DNA of 5,690 nt from Bacteroidota bacterium (lineage in GTDB: Bacteria > Bacteroidota > Bacteroidia > Chitinophagales > Chitinophagaceae), in NCBI GenBank assembly GCA_028876035.1, contig JAGWTK010000282.1, positions 1 through 5,690 on the forward strand, given 5' to 3'. A program made the position numbers and the translations under genes. A model generated the notes under the pieces. The model was not told the DNA's origin, did not search any database, and saw only the letters and a program-made list of their open reading frames with translations. This document shows, piece by piece, positions 1 to 4,452 of the stretch (its first letter is position 1; every line of letters starts with the position of its first letter).

Positions 1-1
1 C

Positions 2-1189
2 TTATTTGATGATTTCAGTAACCTGACCGGCACCTACTGTACGTCCACCTTCGCGGATAGCGAATTTCAGACCTTTCTCCATCGCGATGGGTTGGATCAG
101 GGTTACAGACAATGATGTATTATCACCAGGCATCACCATTTCTGTTCCTTCCGGCAGGGTTACTTCACCAGTAACGTCTGTTGTACGGAAATAGAACTGG
201 GGACGGTATTTGTTGAAGAACGGCGTGTGACGGCCACCTTCGTCTTTGCTCAGTACGTATACCTCACCTTTGAATTCGGTGTGCGGCGTGATGGAACCGG
301 GTTTGCACAATACCATACCGCGGCGAACCTGTGTTTTTTCAATACCGCGGAGCAGCAGACCAGCGTTATCACCAGCTTCACCTTCGTCCAGCAATTTGCG
401 GAACATTTCCACACCTGTTACGGTAGAAGCCAGGGGTTTATCCATCAATCCTACGATTTCAATTGCTTCACCCACTTTGATACGACCTCTCTCGATACGG
501 CCTGTAGCAACAGTACCACGACCAGTGATAGAGAATACGTCTTCCACGCTCATCAGGAACGGCAGATCCACCGGACGGGGAGGCAGCGGAATGTAAGCAT
601 CCACAGCAGCCATCAGTTCATCAATAGCACCTACCCATTTGGCATCACCTGCCAGGGCACCGGTTGCAGAACCTTTGATGATGGGGGTATTGTCGCCGTC
701 GAAACCATTTTTAGTGAGCAGGTCACGAATTTCCATTTCTACCAGTTCCAGCAGCTCAGGGTCATCAACGAGGTCAACTTTATTCATAAACACAACCATA
801 CGGGGAACACCTACCTGGCGTGCCAAAAGGATGTGCTCACGGGTTTGAGGCATCGGACCATCGGTAGCAGCTACTACCAGGATAGCTCCGTCCATCTGTG
901 CAGCACCGGTGATCATGTTTTTCACATAATCCGCGTGACCGGGACAGTCAACGTGCGCGTAGTGACGATTCGCCGTTTGATACTCCACGTGTGCAGTATT
1001 AATGGTGATACCCCTTTCTTTTTCTTCAGGAGCACCGTCAATTTCATCATACTTCTTTGCCTGCGCCAGACCTTTCTTTGCAAGAATTTCGGTGATGGCG
1101 GCGGTCAAAGTGGTTTTACCATGGTCAACGTGACCGATGGTACCAACGTTAACGTGGGGTTTGTCCCTTTTGAAAGTCTCTTTTGACAT
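2..1189 (-). CDS. tuf: Elongation factor Tu (EF-Tu)
   Basis: Cytoplasmic GTPase that carries aminoacyl-tRNA to the ribosomal A site. The 395-residue protein is complete, about the family's usual length (394 in E. coli). The GTPase domain (about residues 1-205) shows the P-loop GHVDHGKT at 19-26, switch I with T62, DCPGH at 81-85 (H85 matches the catalytic histidine), NKVD at 136-139 and the G5 residues S174-A175. Domain 2 follows with RGTVATGRIERG near 224-235, then domain 3 to the C-terminus. The ATG is 162 nt after a tRNA-Thr gene, with no clear promoter of its own, so it is probably co-transcribed with the four tRNAs. No SD is seen, as usual in Bacteroidota. The stop codon lies 1 base from the window edge, so anything downstream is unseen. 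Whether a second tuf copy exists cannot be told. Confidence 0.99.
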   Translation of the reverse strand: MSKETFKRDKPHVNVGTIGHVDHGKTTLTAAITEILAKKGLAQAKKYDEIDGAPEEKERGITINTAHVEYQTANRHYAHVDCPGHADYVKNMITGAAQMDGAILVVAATDGPMPQTREHILLARQVGVPRMVVFMNKVDLVDDPELLELVEMEIRDLLTKNGFDGDNTPIIKGSATGALAGDAKWVGAIDELMAAVDAYIPLPPRPVDLPFLMSVEDVFSITGRGTVATGRIERGRIKVGEAIEIVGLMDKPLASTVTGVEMFRKLLDEGEAGDNAGLLLRGIEKTQVRRGMVLCKPGSITPHTEFKGEVYVLSKDEGGRHTPFFNKYRPQFYFRTTDVTGEVTLPEGTEMVMPGDNTSLSVTLIQPIAMEKGLKFAIREGGRTVGAGQVTEIIK

Positions 1190-1240
1190 CGTTATCGGTT
1201 TTTAAAGTTGTGTTTTTACAATTTTGATTTCATATGCTGA

Positions 1241-1340
1241 ATTTCACCAGACCGGAAGGCGGAAGCCTCTTTCCTGTGAAATATTTGCAATATTAAGGGA
1301 TTCAGTGAATCCCGCCCTGCAGCCGTTTTTACGGAAGCAG
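1241..1340 (-). promoter_or_regulatory. Structured leader between tRNA-Thr(GGU) and tuf
   Basis: Three stem-loops follow one another in the RNA upstream of tuf. The first (1317-1340) pairs CUGC with GCAG and CCGU with ACGG around an AAAA loop. The second (1297-1313) is a perfect 7-bp stem, GGGAUUC with GAAUCCC, and a 3-nt loop. The third (1241-1282) has a 7-bp outer stem AUUUCAC with GUGAAAU and an inner stem GAGGC with GCCUU capped by UUCC. The inner stem has a G-U pair in tuf-sense RNA that would be an A-C mismatch on the other strand. None has a U-run, so they are not ordinary terminators. Possible roles are processing sites that free the tRNA from the mRNA, or control of EF-Tu synthesis. 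The pairing is read from sequence; the function is inference. Confidence 0.45.
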
Positions 1341-1351
1341 TTTCAGGAGCC

Positions 1352-1426
<75 letters not shown>

Positions 1427-1484
1427 TGGTATATTCGTTTGCCGTTGCCAGCTCCCGGACAGGGATACTACCAGCAACCAACTG

Positions 1485-1557
1485 AGCGGAAGACGAGGCT
1501 CGAACTCGCCACCTATAGCTTGGAAGGCTATCGCTCTACCAAATGAGCTACTTCCGC
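1485..1557 (-). tRNA. tRNA-Gly, anticodon UCC
   Basis: Cloverleaf on the minus strand: acceptor GCGGAAG with CTTCCGC, D stem GCTC/GAGC, anticodon stem ATAGC/GCTAT with loop CTTCCAA (anticodon TCC), and T arm GCGAG/CTCGT with loop TTCGAGC. The discriminator is T and the next bases are CAG, so CCA is not encoded and must be added by nucleotidyltransferase. It lies third in the cluster, 58 nt before tRNA-Thr(GGU), as glyT does in E. coli. Confidence 0.97.
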
Positions 1558-1647
1558 TTGCAATGTGAAAATATGCCTGTAGAAAATGTTTCCATTTCCT
1601 GCAATAAGCTAAAGAACTACTCTGCTAACACAGATCCTGAACACTTG

Positions 1648-1730
1648 TGGGCAAGGATGGATTCGAACCACCGAACTCGTAAGAGAACAGATTTACAGTC
1701 TGTCGTCGTTGGCCACTTGACTACTTGCCC
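1648..1730 (-). tRNA. tRNA-Tyr, anticodon GUA
   Basis: An 83-nt class II tRNA on the minus strand. The acceptor GGGCAAG pairs with CTTGCCC, the anticodon stem is ACAGA/TCTGT with loop CTGTAAA (anticodon GTA), and a long variable arm has a CTC/GAG stem, as expected for bacterial tRNA-Tyr. The T arm is GGTGG/CCATC with loop TTCGAAT. The discriminator is A and CCA is not encoded. It lies second in the cluster, 90 nt before tRNA-Gly, as tyrU does in E. coli. Confidence 0.97.
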
Positions 1731-1770
1731 TTTTTTACCGGATATCGCCTGGTTTAGCTCACCGGCATTG

Positions 1771-1843
1771 AGCCACCTGCTGGAATCGAACCTGCGACCT
1801 ACTGATTACAAATCAGTTGCTCTACCAGCTGAGCTAAGGTGGC
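1771..1843 (-). tRNA. tRNA-Thr, anticodon UGU
   Basis: First gene of the tRNA-tuf unit. Acceptor GCCACCT pairs with AGGTGGC, D stem GCTC/GAGC, anticodon stem ACTGA/TCAGT with loop TTTGTAA (anticodon TGT), and T loop TTCGATT. The T stem reads GCAGG against CCAGC, which leaves an A-A mismatch at its middle pair (51-63); every other stem is intact. The discriminator is T and CCA is not encoded. It lies 40 nt before tRNA-Tyr, as thrU does in E. coli. Confidence 0.95.
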
Positions 1844-1889
1844 GATTACTTTATGCACGCAAAGAACTGCCCAAAAAATTTTGGGAATG

Positions 1890-1920
1890 CAAAGGTAATG
1901 GAATCCAATAAATTCAAAAA
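1890..1920 (-). promoter_or_regulatory. Promoter of the tRNA-tuf unit
   Basis: On the minus strand TTTTTG (1920-1915) is followed, after 17 nt, by TACCTTTG (1897-1890). This fits the Bacteroidota housekeeping promoter TTG - 17 to 23 nt - TAnnTTTG. It lies 47 nt upstream of the first tRNA. Transcription should start a few bases after 1890, at or inside a small inverted repeat (1870-1885, CCCAAAA with TTTTGGG), which would put a hairpin at the 5' end of the primary transcript. No other strong match is seen before tuf. Confidence 0.75.
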
Positions 1921-2065
1921 TTTTGCTGCTATTATTTTTTGCTGTGTTTCAATTTATTTTCACCCGTCGCCGAAAGGCAGGCGGGGCCGGCGTTTCAGCT
2001 TATTACAGTTTAAAGAACCCCTCCGCCCGAATGCACTTTGATGTATACCCTTCCATCCCGGACAC

Positions 2066-2091
2066 AAAAAAGCCCCGCTTTTCAGCGGGGC
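2066..2091 (-). terminator. Intrinsic terminator after hpf
   Basis: On the minus strand a perfect 8-bp GC-rich stem, GCCCCGCT with AGCGGGGC, has a GAAA tetraloop and is followed directly by six T (2071-2066). It begins 5 nt after the hpf stop codon, so it ends the rpsU-xer-hpf unit and insulates it from the tRNA-tuf promoter about 150 nt further on. Confidence 0.93.
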
Positions 2092-2096
2092 GGTTG

Positions 2097-2402
2097 CTAT
2101 GCAGCTAATTTTTCTTTCTTTCTTTTTATCTGGTTAACCATGGAATCGAATGCTTCGTCAAATGATTCCTGGAATGATTTGGAACTGGCTTTTACGAAGA
2201 ACTGCCGTCCCGGTACCCGTACATTTATTTCTGCTACTTTATCCTTTATCTGGTGAACAACGTTGTCTAACTTTAAAAACACATCCACTTTAATTATTCG
2301 GTCATGGAAAGTGCTGAGCTTTTCTAATTTCTTTCTAACATACTCTGTGAGTTTCACGTCTGCATCAAAGTGAACTGTCTGGATGTTAACGTTCATAGTC
2401 AT
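2097..2402 (-). CDS. hpf: Ribosome hibernation-promoting factor, short form (HPF/YfiA family)
   Basis: Small cytoplasmic protein that binds the 30S decoding channel when growth stops, blocks tRNA and mRNA binding, and preserves idle ribosomes. At 101 residues it is the short form: one beta-alpha-beta-beta-beta-alpha domain, with none of the C-terminal dimerisation domain of long HPF. Family-like features are NIQTVHFDAD near the N-terminus, the first helix LTEYVRKKLEKL, and a C-terminal helix around SFDEAFDSMVNQIKRKKEKL, rich in lysine as expected for rRNA contact. The start may be the first ATG (2402) or the one two codons later (2396); family N-termini as I recall them align better with the second. 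A weak promoter-like TACATTTTTG lies about 20-30 nt upstream. It is last in the unit with rpsU and xer, and a strong terminator follows. Confidence 0.93.
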   Translation of the reverse strand: MTMNVNIQTVHFDADVKLTEYVRKKLEKLSTFHDRIIKVDVFLKLDNVVHQIKDKVAEINVRVPGRQFFVKASSKSFQESFDEAFDSMVNQIKRKKEKLAA

Positions 2403-2439
2403 AAACTTTTAATCAGTGAACAAAAATGTAAAAGAACTT

Positions 2440-2461
2440 AAAAATCCTGCCGGCTCCGGCA
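2440..2461 (-). terminator. Possible weak terminator or mRNA hairpin upstream of hpf
   Basis: The minus strand has TGCCGG and CCGGCA separated by only 2 nt (more realistically a 5-bp stem with a 4-nt loop). It is followed by GGA and then five T at 2444-2440. The stem is short and the T-run is offset, so it may only pause polymerase or mark an mRNA processing point between xer and hpf. Confidence 0.3.
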
Positions 2462-2543
2462 TACGATATTGGGATTTTCTATCAGTATGAAATTAACTTA
2501 GGAAGGGTGTTTTTCCAAATAATTGGCTGTAAAATTTACGCAG

Positions 2544-2571
2544 AAAAAACCCGGAAATTATGCACCCGGAT
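2544..2571 (-). terminator. Possible weak terminator overlapping the xer stop
   Basis: On the minus strand ATCCGG (2571-2566) can pair with CCGGGT (2554-2549), giving a 6-bp stem with one G-U pair. The 11-nt loop contains the xer stop codon. The last stem base belongs to a run of six T (2549-2544). The long loop makes it a weak candidate; it might reduce read-through into hpf. Confidence 0.33.
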
Positions 2572-3457
2572 GGGCCTTTTTGTGGGCCTCTTTCAGCTTC
2601 TCAATATTGTTGTGCGTATACACCTGCGTTGCTGCCAGGCTACTGTGCCCGAGCAGTTCTTTTACCGCATTCAAATCCGCACCATTATTCATCAGGTGGG
2701 TGGCAAAACTGTGCCGCAGGATATGGGGACTCTTTTTTTGCAGTGTAGTGATACCGCCAAGTGCCGAATTCACCACCAGGTAGGCGTATTTAGGATATAG
2801 CTTTTTGCCGGAGGGCAAAACAAAGAGGTAGGTTTTGTCGAAGCTTTCAAAAAACACGGCTTTTTCTGCGATATACTCCCTGAGAGCCGATGCCATGGCA
2901 GGCGCGATTGGTACCACACGTTCCTTGTTTCCCTTCCCCAAAACCTTAATCACCTTTTTGGAGAAATCCACCTGTTTTTCCTTCAACTGGACAAGCTCCG
3001 TCAAGCGCATGCCGGTCTGGTAGAAAAGCTCCAGCAAAAGCCGGTTGGTATTGCCTTTCCAGCCCTCCTCTTCCACCGGCTTTTTCATCAGCTTGTCCAT
3101 CTCCCTTTCCTTTACAAATTCAGGTAAACGACGGCTTACTTTCGGTGTATGGATGGCCCATACCGGGGTGGCAGCAATGGCGCCCGTTTTGACCAGGTGT
3201 TTGAAGAATGACTTAACAGCCGAGAGTTTGCGGTTAATGCTCCTGGGCGTCATTCCACCATCGCGCAGGGATGCCAGCCAGCTGCGAACCTGCGACTGCA
3301 TGACCGCTGCGGGATCTGCCGCGTTATAGGTTTCGTTTAAATACGCAAAAAACTGATCGAGGTCGTTCTGGTAGGAAGTAAGGGTGTTGCGGGCATACCG
3401 CTTTTCGAAGCGGAGATAATGCATAAAAACCTGCAGTGCCTGCGTAGAATCACCCAT
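2558..3457 (-). CDS. Tyrosine recombinase, XerC/XerD family
   Basis: Site-specific recombinase of the type that resolves chromosome dimers at dif. The 299-residue length is typical of Xer proteins. The N-terminal SAM-like DNA-binding domain covers about residues 1-100 (YLRFEKRYARNTLTSYQNDL at 14-33). The catalytic domain carries all six expected residues: R151 (TGMRLTEL), K175 (GKGNKER), H245 and R248 (HILRHSFATH), H271 (LLGHSSL) and the nucleophile Y280 (TQVYTH). Sequence alone does not let me choose XerC or XerD, so no symbol is given. The ATG at 3457 lies 67 nt after rpsU and directly follows a hairpin plus U-run, so its expression is probably lower than that of rpsU. The neighbours are translation genes, which argues against an integrase of a mobile element. 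Confidence 0.94.
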   Translation of the reverse strand: MGDSTQALQVFMHYLRFEKRYARNTLTSYQNDLDQFFAYLNETYNAADPAAVMQSQVRSWLASLRDGGMTPRSINRKLSAVKSFFKHLVKTGAIAATPVWAIHTPKVSRRLPEFVKEREMDKLMKKPVEEEGWKGNTNRLLLELFYQTGMRLTELVQLKEKQVDFSKKVIKVLGKGNKERVVPIAPAMASALREYIAEKAVFFESFDKTYLFVLPSGKKLYPKYAYLVVNSALGGITTLQKKSPHILRHSFATHLMNNGADLNAVKELLGHSSLAATQVYTHNNIEKLKEAHKKAHPGA

Positions 3458-3497
3458 AAAAACAAATAGCTATAAAGTTATTCACTTTACAGCTATT
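3458..3497 (-). promoter_or_regulatory. Hairpin plus U-run between rpsU and xer (candidate attenuator)
   Basis: In the minus-strand RNA, AAUAGCU (3497-3491) pairs with AGCUAUU (3471-3465) and UAAAGU (3489-3484) pairs with ACUUUA (3478-3473). A G-U pair (3490 with 3472) joins them, giving 14 continuous pairs around a 5-nt loop GAAUA. The stem is followed by UGUUUUU and then at once by the xer AUG. The layout resembles an intrinsic terminator with an AU-rich stem. It could let most transcripts end after rpsU, or hide the xer translation start. On the opposite strand the G-U pair would be an A-C mismatch, so the structure belongs to rpsU-xer transcription. Confidence 0.6.
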
Positions 3498-3524
3498 AAA
3501 TATAGTGCGGGACAAAGTTTCTGC

Positions 3525-3719
3525 TTAGTCGAGGTCGCCGTTGCTCACTTTCAATTTGTAAACCGCTTTCAGGATTTCTCCACGGCGTTTTACGGAAGGC
3601 TTGGTAAATGACTGACGCTCCCTGAGCTGCACAAGAATTTTGGCTTTCTCAAATTTCTTTTTGTACTTCTTCAGCGCCTTGTCAATGTTTTCGCAATCCT
3701 TTGAATCGATAATCAACAT
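3525..3719 (-). CDS. rpsU: 30S ribosomal protein bS21
   Basis: Small basic protein on the platform of the 30S subunit, next to the 3' end of 16S rRNA. The 64-residue product begins MLIIDSKDCENIDKALKKYK and continues with the family core KFEKAKILVQLRERQSFTKP and SVKRRGEILKAVYK; the tail GDLD is acidic. The frame is open further upstream, to an ATG at 3785, but bS21 homology starts at the ATG at 3717-3719, and the extension would cover the promoter. In Bacteroidia bS21, with bS18 and bS6, is known to sequester the anti-SD of 16S rRNA; Y54 lies where I recall a conserved tyrosine contacting that tail. The gene itself has a strong SD-like sequence, unlike its neighbours. It is the first gene of the unit with xer and hpf. 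Confidence 0.97.
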   Translation of the reverse strand: MLIIDSKDCENIDKALKKYKKKFEKAKILVQLRERQSFTKPSVKRRGEILKAVYKLKVSNGDLD

Positions 3720-3726
3720 AGTTAAT

Positions 3727-3735
3727 ACCCCCTTT
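3727..3735 (-). promoter_or_regulatory. Strong Shine-Dalgarno-like site of rpsU
   Basis: The minus strand reads AAAGGGGGT, 7 nt before the ATG at 3719. Against the usual 16S tail (CACCUCCUUU) it can form nine continuous pairs, eight Watson-Crick and one G-U, and the G-run is 8 nt from the start codon, a normal SD spacing. No other gene here has a comparable site. In Bacteroidia the anti-SD is normally hidden by bS21, and rpsU is the published exception that keeps an SD, allowing ribosomes without bS21 to make more of it. The site also fixes 3719 as the start. Confidence 0.8.
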
Positions 3736-3749
3736 TTGTGTTGGGACGG

Positions 3750-3780
3750 CAAAGATAAAGGAATTTCAGAAACAGCCAAA
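3750..3780 (-). promoter_or_regulatory. Promoter of rpsU-xer-hpf
   Basis: On the minus strand TTTG (3780-3777) is followed, after exactly 19 nt, by TATCTTTG (3757-3750), a full match to the Bacteroidota promoter. Transcription should begin a few bases beyond 3750, giving a 5' leader of only about 25 nt that is largely the SD-like site. The upstream element lies where the -33 region of the divergent ribE promoter would be. Confidence 0.82.
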
Positions 3781-3793
3781 TGCATTTCAGGCT

Positions 3794-3801
3794 TAATTTT
3801 G
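3794..3801 (+). promoter_or_regulatory. Possible -7 element of the ribE promoter
   Basis: TAATTTTG fits TAnnTTTG and ends 5 nt before the ribE ATG. No TTG is seen 17-23 nt upstream, so the match is partial. If it is used, transcription would start at or next to the ATG, giving a leaderless or nearly leaderless mRNA. Confidence 0.42.
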
Positions 3802-3806
3802 CCCCG

Positions 3807-4409
3807 ATGTTTACCGGAATTATTGAATCAACGGCCCGGATTGCCGCCATCCGCAGCCATGGCACCAACAAAACCTACCAGATGGAGGCAGCACTGGCAG
3901 CGGATCTTAGACCGGACCAGAGCGTGTCGCACAACGGGGTGTGCCTGACTGTAGAAACCGTCAACCCTCCTTTCTATACGGTGACGGCGGTGGAAGAGAC
4001 TTTGCAAAAAACCAATATGGCCGACTGGCAGGAAAATGATACCGTAAACCTGGAACGCTGCCTGCAAACGGGCGCGCGGCTGGATGGACATTTCGTGCAG
4101 GGCCATGTAGACGGAACAGGGCTGGTCATTCGTAAAACGGACAACAAAGGCAGCTGGCTATTCACGATCGCGTATGACAAAGCATTTGCGCCGCTGGTCA
4201 TTGAGAAAGGCTCCATTGCAGTGAACGGCATAAGCCTGACCGCCTTTAACGTGGGCCTAGATCGTTTCGACGTGGCCATCATCCCCTACACCTACGAGCA
4301 CACCAACCTCCAATTTGTGGCGGACGGTCAACGCGTTAACCTGGAATTTGATTTGCTGGGGAAATACCTCGTCCGCTGGGCAGAAACCAGCCAAAAGGGC
4401 AATCTTTGA
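3807..4409 (+). CDS. ribE: Riboflavin synthase, alpha chain
   Basis: Catalyses the last step of riboflavin synthesis, dismutation of two 6,7-dimethyl-8-ribityllumazine molecules to riboflavin and a pyrimidinedione; normally a cytoplasmic homotrimer. The 200-residue protein has the two tandem lumazine-binding barrels of the family. The first (about 1-87) starts with the hallmark MFTGI and contains SHNGVCLTV at 41-49. The second contains GHFVQGHVDG at 94-103, KGSIAVNGISLT at 134-145, IPYTYEHTNL at 159-168 and a C-terminal helix LGKYLVRW. Aligned by eye with E. coli, F2, S39, C46, H100 and D182 match the active-site residues F2, S41, C48, H102 and D185. The frame extends upstream to an ATG at 3780, but MFTGI marks 3807 as the start. 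It is divergent from rpsU, no other rib gene is adjacent, and the 87-nt gap has no room for an FMN riboswitch. An M1 peptidase follows after 43 nt. Confidence 0.96.
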   Translation: MFTGIIESTARIAAIRSHGTNKTYQMEAALAADLRPDQSVSHNGVCLTVETVNPPFYTVTAVEETLQKTNMADWQENDTVNLERCLQTGARLDGHFVQGHVDGTGLVIRKTDNKGSWLFTIAYDKAFAPLVIEKGSIAVNGISLTAFNVGLDRFDVAIIPYTYEHTNLQFVADGQRVNLEFDLLGKYLVRWAETSQKGNL

Positions 4410-4452
4410 CCCTGTTTTCCGTTTAAAAAAGCAGACTTTGTCAGCCCTTGTC

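Noticed and set aside
227..1186. Long plus-strand open frame opposite tuf
   Set aside because: It is the complement of a highly conserved, strongly codon-biased gene; the translation resembles no family I know, and long antisense frames are common opposite such genes.
1543..1911. Plus-strand open frame of about 122 codons
   Set aside because: It runs straight through two complete tRNA genes on the other strand and the tRNA promoter, so it cannot be a plausible protein gene.
2515..2526. Small palindrome CCAAATAATTGG as an operator
   Set aside because: It is only a 4-bp inverted repeat with an AT centre, downstream of xer and not near a promoter; chance is enough.
3720..3785. Upstream start giving rpsU an extra 22 residues
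   Set aside because: The extension crosses the promoter and the SD-like site and has no counterpart in bS21.
3780..3806. Upstream ATG adding nine residues to ribE
   Set aside because: Riboflavin synthases begin with MFTGI, and the extra codons overlap the putative -7 element.
3720..3806. FMN riboswitch controlling ribE
   Set aside because: The gap is only 87 nt, already holds the rpsU promoter and leader, and lacks the conserved stems of the FMN element.
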